DNA from: Bradyrhizobium vignae | GTDB taxonomy: Bacteria; Pseudomonadota; Alphaproteobacteria; Rhizobiales; Xanthobacteraceae | NCBI RefSeq assembly: GCF_004114425.1 | Contig: NZ_RDQF01000015.1 | Span: forward strand, 103,517 to 167,516 | DNA: 64,000 bases | Direction of reading: 5' to 3' | Shown here: piece after piece, positions 8,036 through 17,525 of the stretch | How the letters are laid out: each line of letters opens with the position of its first letter | Position numbering within the stretch: the stretch's first letter is position 1 | Made by a program: the position numbers and the translations under genes | The notes under the pieces: model-generated | Databases searched by the model: none | Told to the model about the DNA's origin: nothing | The model's input: the letters and a program-made list of their open reading frames with translations, nothing else

Positions 8036-9153
8036 GTTGCCGGCTTGTTTGCTGCCGGCTTGTTTGTTGCCGATTTGGACGATTGAGCCTTCTGCTTGGG
8101 CGCTGGCTTGTCCTCGGGCGGAGAGGATCTCTCCGCCGCCTCATCATCAGCACCTTCCTTTGCCTCGGGCTTCGCCGCCACCTCGCGCGGCGGCGCCTCC
8201 TCAGGGCGCTCCGCCGGCAAGAGCGGAGCAACCTGTGGCAGCGGGTCCCACACGTTCCACTGACAGATCCGGTAGTCGTTGCGGCGCTGCGCCAGGTCGA
8301 GATGGATGTGGTCCTCGTGGTACCAGTCCGAGCCCGGGCCGAGTACGGTGGAGAAGCGCGCGCACACCGAGTGCAGCACGCGCTCACGCACCTCGCGCGA
8401 TATGGCGCGGTCGGTGAGGCCGATCGACTGCCCATTGGCGAGCTTGATGGCGCGGATGTCGATGGCATTGGCCTTGCCGTGCTCGGACAGCATCGCGCCA
8501 GCGACGCGGTTGCGGCCGCGACATTCGAAGGAATCGAAATTGTCGAGGTCGCTGATGGGCGAGCCGAGGCTCGCGGCCAGCGGCACCATGTCCTTGCGCA
8601 CCCAGTCGGCGATTGCGGATGCCATGGTGCAGCGCAGGATCGCCGCCGGCTTGACCGTCACCTTGCGCTTGTCCGGCAGCACGATGGCTTCCAGCCGCAC
8701 CAGATCCTCGCCGCCGCAGCCGCCGGGGCCGCGGATATCCGGAATTGAGGGCGCGATCGCAATCTCCTCGGTCAGCGCGAGGCGGCAGGCTGAGGCTTGT
8801 TTCTTGCGTGGCGAGGCTGCCTCGGCAGGCTTATCGGCGCTCGGCTGGTCGGACGGCTTTCCCTCCGCTTCCGGTGGGGCCTCGTCCGGTGCCCCTTCCA
8901 GTGCCCCTTCCAGCGCCTTGGGAGCCTCCGCGGGGCGCGGTTTTGGCAGCGGAATCCTGGCGGCATGAACGGCCGCGCGCGGCCGTGGTGTGCCAAGGCC
9001 GAAGACATCGAGTGGCACAGGATATTTCCGCGCTTCTGCCCTCTCGGCAGGCACGAGCAACAGCCCGAGCGCAGCGGTAACCATTGCCGCGCCAGCGGAC
9101 ATATAGCCGCGACAAGACCATTTGCGGCGAAAGTCCGGCAGGCTAAAAGTCAT
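8020..9153 (-). CDS. Extensin-like C-terminal domain protein, exported
   Basis: A 377-aa secreted protein. A basic N-terminus and hydrophobic segment (AGAAMVTAALGLLLVPAERA) act as a signal/anchor. A Pro/Ala/Glu-rich linker (about residues 55-120) leads to the conserved extensin-like domain: GCGGEDLVRLEAIVLPD, SFECRGRNRVAGAMLSEHG, NAIDIRAIKLANG and WYHEDHIHLDL, with paired cysteines. A lysine/alanine-rich low-complexity tail ends KKRR. Function of this family in rhizobia is not established; an envelope or periplasmic role is inferred. The ATG at 9153 is preferred over an upstream TTG at 9186. It is divergent from the acyl-CoA ligase. Confidence 0.85.
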   Translation of the reverse strand: MTFSLPDFRRKWSCRGYMSAGAAMVTAALGLLLVPAERAEARKYPVPLDVFGLGTPRPRAAVHAARIPLPKPRPAEAPKALEGALEGAPDEAPPEAEGKPSDQPSADKPAEAASPRKKQASACRLALTEEIAIAPSIPDIRGPGGCGGEDLVRLEAIVLPDKRKVTVKPAAILRCTMASAIADWVRKDMVPLAASLGSPISDLDNFDSFECRGRNRVAGAMLSEHGKANAIDIRAIKLANGQSIGLTDRAISREVRERVLHSVCARFSTVLGPGSDWYHEDHIHLDLAQRRNDYRICQWNVWDPLPQVAPLLPAERPEEAPPREVAAKPEAKEGADDEAAERSSPPEDKPAPKQKAQSSKSATNKPAANKPATKKRR

Positions 9154-9218
9154 GACAATTCTTTGGCCCAACGCTGAGAGCGACAAAGCGCCCAGCGACT
9201 TCTCGGAGGAACGTCGGA

Positions 9219-10847
9219 ATGCTTGGTTTGATGCAAGATTGGCCCCTGCTCTGCCACCGGATCATCGAACACGCCGCCAGGATTCATGGCAAGCAGGAGG
9301 TGGTCACACGCTCGGTCGAGGGACCGATCCATCGCACCAACTACGCCGAGATCCACAAGCGCGCGCTCAAGGTTTCCCAGATGCTGGAGCGCGACGGCAT
9401 CAAGCTCGGCGACCGCGTCGCAACGATCGCCTGGAACACCTGGCGCCATCTCGAGGCGTGGTACGGCATCATGGGGATCGGCGCCATCTGCCATACCGTC
9501 AATCCCCGGCTTTTCCCCGAGCAGATCGCCTGGATCATCAACCATGCACAGGACCGCATCGTGATGACCGACATCACTTTCGTTCCGATCCTGGAGAAGA
9601 TCGCCGACAAGCTGGCAAGCGTGGAGCGCTACATCGTGCTCACCGATAAGGCGCATATGCCCGAGACCACGCTGAAGAATGCGGTCGCCTACGAGGACTG
9701 GATTGCGCAGGCCGACGGCAAATTCAAATGGAAGGACTTTGACGAGAACACGGCGGCCGCGATGTGCTACACGTCGGGCACCACGGGCGACCCGAAGGGC
9801 GTGCTGTACTCGCATCGCTCCAACGTGCTGCACGCGCTGATGGCCAACAATGTCGACGCGCTCGGCACCAGCGCCGCCGAGACGATGCTGCCGGTGGTTC
9901 CGCTGTTCCACGCCAACAGCTGGGGCATTGCCTTCTCCGCGCCCTCGCAGGGCACCAAGCTGGTGATGCCCGGCGCCAAGCTCGACGGCGCCTCGGTCTA
10001 TGAGCTGCTCTCGACCGAGAAGGTGACGCACACCGCCGGCGTGCCCACGGTTTGGCTGATGCTGCTGCAGCACATGGCCGCCAACAATCTCAAGCTGCCG
10101 GATCTGAAGATGGTGATCTGCGGCGGCTCAGCGATGCCGCGCTCGATGATCAAGGCCTTCCTCGACATGGGCTCGAACGTGCGTCACGCCTGGGGCATGA
10201 CCGAAATGAGCCCGATCGGCAGCGTCGCGGCGCTGAAGCCGCCGTTCCAGAATGCAACGGGCGATGCCAAACTCGACGTGCTCCAGATGCAGGGCTATGC
10301 GCCCTTCGGCGTGCAGATGAAGATCACCGACGACGCCGGCAAGGAACTGCCCTGGGACGGCAAGACCTTCGGCCGCCTCAAGGTCTCCGGGCCCGCCGTC
10401 GCCAAGGCCTATTACCACGTCGACACCAACATCCTCGACGAGGAAGGCTTCTTCGACACCGGCGATGTCTCGACCATCGACGAGGACGGCTACATGCGGA
10501 TCACCGACCGCTCCAAGGACGTGATCAAGTCCGGCGGCGAGTGGATATCCTCGATCGACCTCGAAAACCTCGCGGTCGGTCATCCGGCCGTCGCGGAAGC
10601 CGCCGTGATCGGCGTGTTCCACCCCAAATGGGATGAGAGGCCGCTGCTGATCGTACAACTCAAGCAGGGCCAGCAGGCCAGCCGCGAGGACATCCTCAAA
10701 TACATGGATGGCAAGATCGCCAAATGGTGGATGCCCGACGATGTCGTCTTCGTCGACGGCATCCCGCATACCGCGACGGGCAAGATCCTGAAGACGGCAC
10801 TGCGCGACCAATTCAAGGATTATCGCTTCCCGAACGCGGCGGCGTAG
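9219..10847 (+). CDS. Acyl-CoA synthetase (AMP-binding, fatty-acid ligase type)
   Basis: A 542-aa ANL-superfamily ligase that adenylates a carboxylic acid with ATP and transfers it to CoA. The P-loop YTSGTTGDPKGV lies at about 184-195, GMTEMSP in the middle, and a C-terminal lid with DRSKDVIKSGGEWIS and the catalytic Lys in ATGKILKTALRDQF. Overall sequence is of the medium/long-chain or 3-methylmercaptopropionyl-CoA ligase (DmdB-like) group. The true substrate cannot be fixed from sequence. A good GGAGGAACG ribosome-binding site precedes the ATG. Confidence 0.9.
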   Translation: MLGLMQDWPLLCHRIIEHAARIHGKQEVVTRSVEGPIHRTNYAEIHKRALKVSQMLERDGIKLGDRVATIAWNTWRHLEAWYGIMGIGAICHTVNPRLFPEQIAWIINHAQDRIVMTDITFVPILEKIADKLASVERYIVLTDKAHMPETTLKNAVAYEDWIAQADGKFKWKDFDENTAAAMCYTSGTTGDPKGVLYSHRSNVLHALMANNVDALGTSAAETMLPVVPLFHANSWGIAFSAPSQGTKLVMPGAKLDGASVYELLSTEKVTHTAGVPTVWLMLLQHMAANNLKLPDLKMVICGGSAMPRSMIKAFLDMGSNVRHAWGMTEMSPIGSVAALKPPFQNATGDAKLDVLQMQGYAPFGVQMKITDDAGKELPWDGKTFGRLKVSGPAVAKAYYHVDTNILDEEGFFDTGDVSTIDEDGYMRITDRSKDVIKSGGEWISSIDLENLAVGHPAVAEAAVIGVFHPKWDERPLLIVQLKQGQQASREDILKYMDGKIAKWWMPDDVVFVDGIPHTATGKILKTALRDQFKDYRFPNAAA

Positions 10848-10865
10848 CGCACGAGGGCACGCACT

Positions 10866-10968
10866 GTCATTCCGGATGGTCCGAAGGACCAGACCCGGAA
10901 TCTCGAGATTCCCAGGTGCGCAAGGGCGCACCGGGGTTCGATACCGTTGGCATCGCCCCGGAATGACG
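10866..10968. repeat. Long palindromic intergenic repeat
   Basis: TCATTCCGGATGGTCCG ... CATCGCCCCGGAATGA: imperfect long stem of the CCGGGG/CCCGGAATGA family, filling most of the gap between the acyl-CoA ligase and the DUF1499 gene. Confidence 0.65.
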
Positions 10969-11076
10969 GTCCAGAGTCCGGCCTCCCTTGAATTTGCCTC
11001 CGGGCCGTGGTCTCAACGGCGCATCGTCGCGCCAGATCGGCCGGCGCCGCCCTCAACATCCGGCAGAGCTCACCCG

Positions 11077-11931
11077 ATGGTCCGCAGGTTTTCCGCTCCC
11101 TACCAGTCGGAGCCCGTGTCCAGCCTCGCGAGCTGGGCGCGCAATCTGGCCGTGTTCGCGGTCGCGGCGGTGGTGGTGTCGATCATCATCGTGCGCTTCG
11201 ATTTCCTGGAGCCGAAGCCGGCGCTTGTGACTTTCTTCGGCGGGCTCGCGATCGCCGGCCTCTCGATCTTGTTCGGGCTCGCCGGCTTTGCTGCGATCTG
11301 GCAGAACGGCTCGCGTGGCATGGCGCGCATCCTGCTTGCCTTCCTGATCGACGGGGCGATCCTCGCCTACCCCGCCTATCTGGCCTTTCAATATCGCAAG
11401 CTGCCGCCGATCTACGACATCACCACCGACCCGATCGATCCGCCGCGCTTCGACGCGCTGGCGCGCCTGCGCACCGGCGAGGGCACCAACACCGCGGTTT
11501 ACGCCGGCCTCTATTCGGCGGAGCAGCAGCGCCACTTCTATCCCGACATCGAGCCCGTCGAGCTGGAGATTTCGGCCGACCGTGCCTATGCAATCGCGCT
11601 CCAGCTCGTGCACAAGCGCAAATGGATCGTGATCGATGAGCGCGCACCGCAGCCACCGCGCCGCATCGGCCGCATTGAAGCGGTCGCGCGCACGCCGATC
11701 ATGGGTTTTCGCGAGGACGTTTCGATAAGGGTCGTGCCGGACGGCGATGATTCCCGCGTCGATATCCGTTCTGCTTCGCGCAACTTCGACAGTGATCTCG
11801 GCAGCAACGCCGCGCGCGTCAAAAAATTCATCGACGATCTCAACACCGCCGCCGATGCCGACGCGCTCAAGCCGGTGAAGAAGACGCCGGTCGCGCCGCC
11901 CAAGGCGCCGGCGAAGACGGTGAAGAAATAG
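11077..11931 (+). CDS. DUF1499 membrane protein
   Basis: A 284-aa protein with three predicted membrane segments (about residues 22-44, 52-78 and 85-105) followed by a soluble DUF1499 region containing YPDIEPVELEISADRAYAIA, VARTPIMGFREDVSIRV and VDIRSASRNFDSDLGSNAAR. The tail is Lys/Pro/Ala-rich. I chose 11077 because the first hydrophobic segment follows soon after and the upstream sequence is intergenic repeat. Function of DUF1499 is not known. Confidence 0.8.
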   Translation: MVRRFSAPYQSEPVSSLASWARNLAVFAVAAVVVSIIIVRFDFLEPKPALVTFFGGLAIAGLSILFGLAGFAAIWQNGSRGMARILLAFLIDGAILAYPAYLAFQYRKLPPIYDITTDPIDPPRFDALARLRTGEGTNTAVYAGLYSAEQQRHFYPDIEPVELEISADRAYAIALQLVHKRKWIVIDERAPQPPRRIGRIEAVARTPIMGFREDVSIRVVPDGDDSRVDIRSASRNFDSDLGSNAARVKKFIDDLNTAADADALKPVKKTPVAPPKAPAKTVKK

Positions 11932-11933
11932 TC

Positions 11934-12036
11934 TCATTCCGGGGCGCGCGATAGCGCGAGCCCGGAACCCATCGAGCTGCAGATTTGGTGGATGAATGGA
12001 TTCCGGGCTCGATGCCTCGCATCGCCCCGGAATGAC
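11934..12036. repeat. Long palindromic intergenic repeat
   Basis: CTCATTCCGGGGCGCGCGAT ... CATCGCCCCGGAATGACGAG. It lies between convergent genes (DUF1499 protein and metallo-hydrolase) and may serve as a two-way transcription barrier. Confidence 0.65.
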
Positions 12037-12042
12037 GAGGGA

Positions 12043-12963
12043 TTAGCTCGCCATCCTGTAGGTCCCGCCAATTACGGGGTCGCCATCGGTTGCCACCACG
12101 CCGCGGGCGACGAGGTCTTCCAGATGCGCCAGCACGGAATAGCCGGCGGCCGTCGTCAGCCTCGGATCGATACCGATATAGATCGCGCGGACCATCGTCG
12201 GGATGTCGGTCTCGCCCTTGGCAAGGCGGTGCAGGATCGAGGCCTCACGCGCCTTGCGGTGACGGATCAGGAACCGCGCAAAGCGCGGCCCCTCGGGGAT
12301 CTCGGGGCCGTGGCCTGAGAAATAGAGATCCTCCTCACGTGCCGCGAGCCGGTCCAGCGAGTCCATGTAGTCGGTCATCGAGCCGTCGGGCGGCGCCACG
12401 ATCGAGGTCGACCAGCCCATCACGTGATCGCCGACGAAGTTGAACTTTCGTTCGGGCCAGGCGAATGCCAGATGATTGGCCGTGTGGCCGGGCGTCGCCA
12501 CGGCCTCGAGCCGCCAACCGCCGCCTTCCACGACGTCGCCGTGTGCGAGGTTGACATCCGGCGCAAAATCGCGGTCGGCGCCGGACTCCGGATTGTGCTT
12601 CTCGCTCTCGAAACGCGGGCGGGAGGCGCGATGCGGGCCTTCGGCGTAAACCGGCGCACCCGTCGCCTGCTTGATCCGCGCGGTGTTCGGCGAATGGTCA
12701 CGATGGGTGTGGGTGACGAAAATGTGCGTCACCGTCTCGCCGTGCACGGCATCGAGCAGCGCTGCCGCATGCGCCTCGTCATCCGGGCCGGGATCGATGA
12801 TGGCGACATTGCCGCGGCCCACGATGTAGCTGACGGTGCCGGTGAAGGTGAACGGGCTCGGATTGTTGCAGAGCACGCGCCGCACGCCGGGGCGGACCTC
12901 CTCGACGATTCCCGGCTTCAGCGGAAAGTTGCGGTTGAACGGGATGTCGTCATTGTCGGACAT
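12043..12963 (-). CDS. MBL-fold metallo-hydrolase (LACTB2-like)
   Basis: A 306-aa metallo-beta-lactamase-fold hydrolase. The metal-binding motif THTHRDHSP gives H85, H87, D89 and H90. Further ligands appear in TPGHTANHLAF, FVGDHVMGW and YFSGHGPEI. The C-terminal winged-helix-like segment (HRKAREASILHRLAKGE) is typical of the LACTB2/RNase-like or thioesterase-like subgroup. Substrate is unknown. It is probably monocistronic, with the acyl-CoA dehydrogenase gene upstream but separated by a repeat. Confidence 0.88.
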   Translation of the reverse strand: MSDNDDIPFNRNFPLKPGIVEEVRPGVRRVLCNNPSPFTFTGTVSYIVGRGNVAIIDPGPDDEAHAAALLDAVHGETVTHIFVTHTHRDHSPNTARIKQATGAPVYAEGPHRASRPRFESEKHNPESGADRDFAPDVNLAHGDVVEGGGWRLEAVATPGHTANHLAFAWPERKFNFVGDHVMGWSTSIVAPPDGSMTDYMDSLDRLAAREEDLYFSGHGPEIPEGPRFARFLIRHRKAREASILHRLAKGETDIPTMVRAIYIGIDPRLTTAAGYSVLAHLEDLVARGVVATDGDPVIGGTYRMAS

Positions 12964-12987
12964 GGCTGCTCGTACCTTACTGACTTC

Positions 12988-13105
12988 GTCATGCCCGGCC
13001 TCGTGCCGGCATCCACGTTCTTCTCGCGGCCTGAGACGTGGATGGCCGGGACAAGTAGCGCGAAGACGCGCTTTGCGCTTTTGCCCGGCCGTGACGGAGA
13101 AGAGT
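12988..13105. repeat. Palindromic intergenic repeat (CATGCCCGGC family)
   Basis: GTCATGCCCGGCCTCGTGCC ... GTGGATGGCCGGGACAAG ... GCCCGGCCGTGACGG. The inner arms CATCCACG / CGTGGATG pair. A different repeat family from the CCGGGG one. Confidence 0.6.
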
Positions 13106-13129
13106 TTCCTCGCCTCGCCCCTCAGACGC

Positions 13130-14344
13130 TCAGAAAAACGCCTGAATGCCCGTGATCGCGCGACCGAGGATCAGGGCGTGGACGTCGTGGGTGCCCTCGT
13201 AGGTGTTGACCGTCTCCAGATTATGGACGTGGCGCATTACGTGATACTCGATCGAGATGCCGTTGCCGCCGTGCATGTCGCGGGCGGTGCGGGCGATATC
13301 GAGGGCCTTGCCGCAATTGTTGCGCTTGACGATCGAGATCATCTCGGGCGCGAACTTGCCCTCGTCCATCAGGCGGCCGACGCGCAACGAGGCTTGCAAG
13401 CCCAGCGCGATCTCGGTTTCCATGTCCGCGAGCTTCTTCTGCACCAGCTGGGTCGCGGCGAGAGGCTTGCCGAACTGCTTGCGGTCGAGCGTGTACTGGC
13501 GGGCGCGATGCATGCAGTCCTCGGCGGCCCCGAGCGCACCCCAGGAGATGCCGTAACGGGCGCGGTTGAGGCAGCCGAACGGACCCTTGAGGCCGGAGAC
13601 GTTGGGCAGCAGGGCGTCTTCCGGAACCACGACGCCGTCCATCACGACCTCACCGGTGATGGAGGCGCGAAGCGAGAGCTTGCCGCCGATCTTCGGCGCG
13701 GAGAGGCCCTTCATGCCCTTCTCCAGCACGAAGCCGCGGATCTGGTTGTCGTGCGCGGCCGACTTGGCCCAGACCACGAACACGTCGGCGATCGGCGCGT
13801 TCGAGATCCACATCTTGCTGCCGGTGAGGCGATAGCCGTCCGAGACCTTCTCGGCACGGGTCTTCATGCCGGCCGGGTCGGAGCCGGCGTCGGGCTCCGT
13901 CAGGCCGAAGCAGCCGACCCACTCGCCGCTGGCGAGCTTCGGCAGGTACTTCTTGCGCTGGTTCTCGTCGCCATAGGCGTAAATCGGGTACATCACCAGC
14001 GAGGACTGCACCGAATTCATCGAGCGATAGCCGGAATCGACCCGCTCGATCTCGCGCGCGACGAGGCCATAGGCGACGTAGCTCGCATTGGCACAGCCAT
14101 ACTCTTCCGGCAGCGTGATGCCGATCAGGCCGAGCTCGCCCATCTCGTTGAAGATCTCGCGGTCCGTCTTCTCTTCGAGATAGGCCTTGGAGACGCGCGG
14201 CAGCAGCTTGTCCTGGGCGTAGGCGCGCGCAGTGTCGCGCACCATGCGCTCGTCTTCGGTGAGCTGCTCGTCGAGCAGGAACGGATCGTCCCATTGGAAA
14301 GAAGCCGCAGCCGGCTTGTCCTTGGCCTGAGGGCGCACGCTCAT
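13130..14344 (-). CDS. gcdH: Glutaryl-CoA dehydrogenase
   Basis: An FAD-dependent acyl-CoA dehydrogenase of 404 aa that oxidises and decarboxylates glutaryl-CoA to crotonyl-CoA in lysine/tryptophan and aromatic breakdown. Landmarks in order: [37 protein letters not shown] (FAD/substrate loop), [34 protein letters not shown], and the C-terminal [19 protein letters not shown] with the catalytic Glu. These match GcdH better than short-chain acyl-CoA dehydrogenases. No partner transferase or LysR regulator is adjacent. Confidence 0.92.
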   Translation of the reverse strand: MSVRPQAKDKPAAASFQWDDPFLLDEQLTEDERMVRDTARAYAQDKLLPRVSKAYLEEKTDREIFNEMGELGLIGITLPEEYGCANASYVAYGLVAREIERVDSGYRSMNSVQSSLVMYPIYAYGDENQRKKYLPKLASGEWVGCFGLTEPDAGSDPAGMKTRAEKVSDGYRLTGSKMWISNAPIADVFVVWAKSAAHDNQIRGFVLEKGMKGLSAPKIGGKLSLRASITGEVVMDGVVVPEDALLPNVSGLKGPFGCLNRARYGISWGALGAAEDCMHRARQYTLDRKQFGKPLAATQLVQKKLADMETEIALGLQASLRVGRLMDEGKFAPEMISIVKRNNCGKALDIARTARDMHGGNGISIEYHVMRHVHNLETVNTYEGTHDVHALILGRAITGIQAFF

Positions 14345-14474
14345 GAAACGTCCTTTCGCGTCTGGTTCCGTCGATAATTGCCCGACAAATTAAAGCGCCG
14401 CGGCAACAAGTTCAATTGCATCCTGGTTTCGATCGTTCCGGGGCGGCGCAGCGGCGCGCACCTCGTAGCGGTGG

Positions 14475-15551
14475 TCAGCTTTCGAGCTGCTCGTTGGCGA
14501 CGATCTCGATGCCGAAGCCCGACAGACCCTTGTAGTCATGCACCGAGGAGGTGAGATGCCGGATCGAGGTGACGCCGAGATCGCGCAGGATCTGCGCGCC
14601 GACGCCGACCTCGCGCCACTGCCGGTTGCGGTCGGCCTCGGTCGACGACTCGTCCGGCAGCGGGGCCACGGGGACGCCGGCCGCGCCGTCGCGCAAGTAA
14701 ACCAGCACGCCACGGCCTGCTTTCTTGAAATGCTCGAGCACGACCGCCATGCGCTTGTGGCCGGTGAAGGTGTCCTTGACGATGTTCGGCTTGTGGAAGC
14801 GCGTCAGCACGTTCTTGCCGTCGCCGACACCATTATAGACGAAGGCAACGTGGGCGATGGAATCGAACGGCGAGCGGTAGGCATAGCCCTGCAAGGGACC
14901 GATCGGGCTCTCGGTGACGAAGGTCGAAACCCGCTCGATCAGTTTCTCGCGCGCCTGGCGGTAGGCGATCATGTCCGCGATGGTGACGTGCTTGAGCCTG
15001 TGCTCGGCGGCGAAGCGGGCCACCTGCTCACCCTTCATCACGCTTCCGTCGTCGTTCATCAACTCGCTGATGACGCCGACCGGCGGCAGGCCGGAGAGCT
15101 TGCAGAGATCGACGGCCGCTTCGGTGTGACCGGAGCGCAAGAGCACGCCGCCGTCCTTGGCGATCAGGGGGAAGATGTGGCCCGGCCGGGCGAAATCGTG
15201 GGCGCCGACATTGGGATTGGCGAGCGCGCGGCAGCACGAAGCTCGCTCCTCGGCGGAGATGCCGGTGCCGCCATCGGGCTTGTAGTCGATCGAGACCGTG
15301 AACGCGGTGGTGTGCGCGGAATCGTTGTGGGCGACCATCGGATCGAGCCGCAGGCGGCGCGCGTCCTCGGTGGTCACGGGCGCGCAGACGATGCCGGAGG
15401 TGTGGCGGATGATGAACGCCATCTTCTCGGCGGTGCAGAGCGAGGCGGCAACGATCAGATCGCCCTCGCCCTCACGGTCCTCGTCGTCGGTGACGACCAC
15501 GAGCTCACCCCGGGCAAAGGCCTGCAAGACTTCCTGAACGCTATCGGGCAT
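14475..15551 (-). CDS. ribB: 3,4-dihydroxy-2-butanone-4-phosphate synthase with degenerate GTP cyclohydrolase II-like domain
   Basis: A 358-aa protein in the riboflavin pathway. Residues 1-205 form a good RibB domain: TDDEDREGEGDLIVAA, the HTSGIVCAP region and GHIFPLIAKDGGVLLRSGHT. It would convert ribulose 5-phosphate to dihydroxybutanone phosphate. Residues 206-358 resemble RibA (VGVGAQILRDLGVTSIRHLT) but contain no Cys at all, so the three zinc ligands are missing and GTP cyclohydrolase activity is unlikely. This fits the RibBX type known in Proteobacteria. A separate RibA should exist elsewhere. No FMN riboswitch is visible upstream. Confidence 0.9.
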   Translation of the reverse strand: MPDSVQEVLQAFARGELVVVTDDEDREGEGDLIVAASLCTAEKMAFIIRHTSGIVCAPVTTEDARRLRLDPMVAHNDSAHTTAFTVSIDYKPDGGTGISAEERASCCRALANPNVGAHDFARPGHIFPLIAKDGGVLLRSGHTEAAVDLCKLSGLPPVGVISELMNDDGSVMKGEQVARFAAEHRLKHVTIADMIAYRQAREKLIERVSTFVTESPIGPLQGYAYRSPFDSIAHVAFVYNGVGDGKNVLTRFHKPNIVKDTFTGHKRMAVVLEHFKKAGRGVLVYLRDGAAGVPVAPLPDESSTEADRNRQWREVGVGAQILRDLGVTSIRHLTSSVHDYKGLSGFGIEIVANEQLES

Positions 15552-15727
15552 TTCCCAATCTCTATCGGTTATGGCCGGGAGGCTTAGCCGGACTTGGGTC
15601 GGGGCGCTAGTCTCCCCAGCGCAACCACATATGCCAGACGGCAGGCCTGCCGATGGGTTTCAGGCTTGCACCGGGCATACCAGCGATATAGGCGCAGATT
15701 GCCCGCAAGGAAGCCGGCCGGACGCCG

Positions 15728-17458
15728 TCAGGGCAGCACCTCGCGGCGCTCGCCGAGCCGCTGGTCGAGTTCGGCGCGCTTGTCCTCGAGCAAACCGGCC
15801 TGGGCGGCTTCGATCACGGTAAACAGCTCATGTGCATCGCTGAGCCGGCTCACCGTGACGTAGCTGGCGCCGGCCTCGTAGAGAGCACCGACGTCGGCCA
15901 ACAGGTCGGCCGTAGCCACGATCAGGGCGGTCGGATTGAGCGCGCGGACGTGGCGGACCAGCTTCTCGTTGGTAGCGCCCTTCAGCAGCGAATCCGGCAC
16001 GCTGAGGATGATCATCTCGGACTTGCCAATGCCGGCGTGAATCAGCGTATCGACATTGCTGATGTCGCCATAGATCACGTGCAAACCGCGCGAGAGCAGG
16101 GTCTGGTACACATTGGGGTTGAAATCGACGACGGTGATCTGCTCGAGCAGCACCGGCGTCTGCCGTTCTATCTCGGCTAGAAGCGCGCTCGCCGCACGGA
16201 AAAAGCCGAGGATGACGATGCGGCGAGCCTCGCCGTGGCCGCCCCCGTGTCCCTCCTCGGCATGGCCGTTGCCATGATCGAGATCGCGCAGGCCGACCCG
16301 CTTCAAGGGCCCGATCGCCCAACGGGTGATCTCGTCGCTGCGGGTCATCACGAAGGTCGAGAGCACCGCCAGCACCACGAAGGCGAAGGAGGCGGCATTC
16401 GCCGTCTCGGCTGCGATGTGATGGTCGGTGACGCCGGTCTGGATCACCACCAGCGAGAATTCCGAGATCTGCGCGAGGTTGAGCGCGGGCAACAGGCTGG
16501 CGCGCAGGCCCTGCTTCATCAGGTAGAGCGGCGTGAACGTCGTGACGAGGCGGCTCGCCACCGTGAACGCCGCGATCATCAAGGCAAGGCCGATCACCGA
16601 GAGGCCGGGCACGGGAATGGTCATGCCGAGCGCGACGAAGAACAGCGTGATGAAGAAGTCGCGCAGTGTGGTGACCTTGGCGGTGACGTCGAGCGCGTAA
16701 GGGAAGGTCGAGAGCGAGACGCCGGCGATCAGCGCGCCCATCTCGCGGGACAGCGAGAGCCGCTCGGCGGTCTCGGCGACGAGGAAGCACCACGCGAGCG
16801 CACCGAGCAGGATCAGCTCGGGCCGCCGGGCAATCTGATGGAACAGGCGCGGCAGCACATAGCGGCTGACCAGCAGCGCGGCCGCGACCAGCACCGCGAC
16901 GCGGCCGATCGAGAGCAGGATGACGCTGACCTGCAGATTGGCCAGGCTCGGCTGCACCGCCAGGAACAGGATGGCGAAGATGTCCTGGAGCACCAGGATG
17001 CCGAGGGTGATCCGACCCGGCAGCGTATCGAGCTCGCGCTTTTCGTAGAGCACCTTGACGATGATGACGGTGCTCGAGAGCGCGCAGGCGACGCAGAGAT
17101 AGACCGCATCGAAATGCCCGCCGCCGAGCGACAGGCCGATGCCGACGAAGAACAGAACCCCGAGCAAACAGCCGCCGAGGAGCTGCCCGCCCGCCGCGAA
17201 CAGGATCACCTTGCCCGCCCGCACGATCTTCTTCAGGTCGATCTCGAGCCCAATCATGAACAGCATGAAGATCAGGCCAAGCTCGGAGATGACGCTGATC
17301 GATTCCTGCGACTTGACCCAGCCGGCGCCGAATGGACCTATGCAAAAGCCGGCGATAAGGTAGGCCAGGATCAAGGGTTGTCGGGAGAAATGGGCGAGCA
17401 GACCCAGCATCCAGGCAAACAGGATACAGAGAGTGATGTCGCGAATGAGCTCGTGCAT
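15728..17458 (-). CDS. Kef/YbaL-type cation:proton antiporter with TrkA-N domain
   Basis: A 576-aa inner-membrane CPA2-type antiporter, likely K+/H+. The first ~385 residues contain about 12 membrane segments (LAYLIAGFCIGPFGAGW, ALSSTVIIVKVLYE, AFVVLAVLSTFVMTRS). The C-terminal RCK/TrkA-N part starts at RRIVILGFFRAASAL and contains YGDISNVDTLIHAGIGKSEM and a regulatory tail. The usual GxGxxG of the NAD-binding loop is replaced by GFFRAA. The ATG at 17458 is preferred over a TTG at 17509. It is divergent from the DUF3124 gene. Substrate is inferred from family. Confidence 0.88.
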   Translation of the reverse strand: MHELIRDITLCILFAWMLGLLAHFSRQPLILAYLIAGFCIGPFGAGWVKSQESISVISELGLIFMLFMIGLEIDLKKIVRAGKVILFAAGGQLLGGCLLGVLFFVGIGLSLGGGHFDAVYLCVACALSSTVIIVKVLYEKRELDTLPGRITLGILVLQDIFAILFLAVQPSLANLQVSVILLSIGRVAVLVAAALLVSRYVLPRLFHQIARRPELILLGALAWCFLVAETAERLSLSREMGALIAGVSLSTFPYALDVTAKVTTLRDFFITLFFVALGMTIPVPGLSVIGLALMIAAFTVASRLVTTFTPLYLMKQGLRASLLPALNLAQISEFSLVVIQTGVTDHHIAAETANAASFAFVVLAVLSTFVMTRSDEITRWAIGPLKRVGLRDLDHGNGHAEEGHGGGHGEARRIVILGFFRAASALLAEIERQTPVLLEQITVVDFNPNVYQTLLSRGLHVIYGDISNVDTLIHAGIGKSEMIILSVPDSLLKGATNEKLVRHVRALNPTALIVATADLLADVGALYEAGASYVTVSRLSDAHELFTVIEAAQAGLLEDKRAELDQRLGERREVLP

Positions 17459-17525
17459 GCCAAATTGGTCCGTTTTGCCGCACCCTAGAGACGGGTTGCG
17501 GCGCGACAAGCGAGCAATTCGTCAC

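Noticed and set aside
8083..8748. Long plus-strand frame opposite the extensin-like gene
   Set aside because: It is antisense to a gene with signal peptide and conserved domain and shows only Arg/Leu/Ala-biased shadow sequence.
15552..15727. Possible FMN riboswitch upstream of the RibBA gene
   Set aside because: I looked on the minus strand for the conserved FMN-element blocks and saw none; the region is ordinary leader sequence.
16235..17488. A 417-codon open frame opposite the antiporter gene
   Set aside because: It has no domain motif, is extremely rich in Glu, Arg, Asp and Gln, and lies entirely antisense to a clear membrane transporter.
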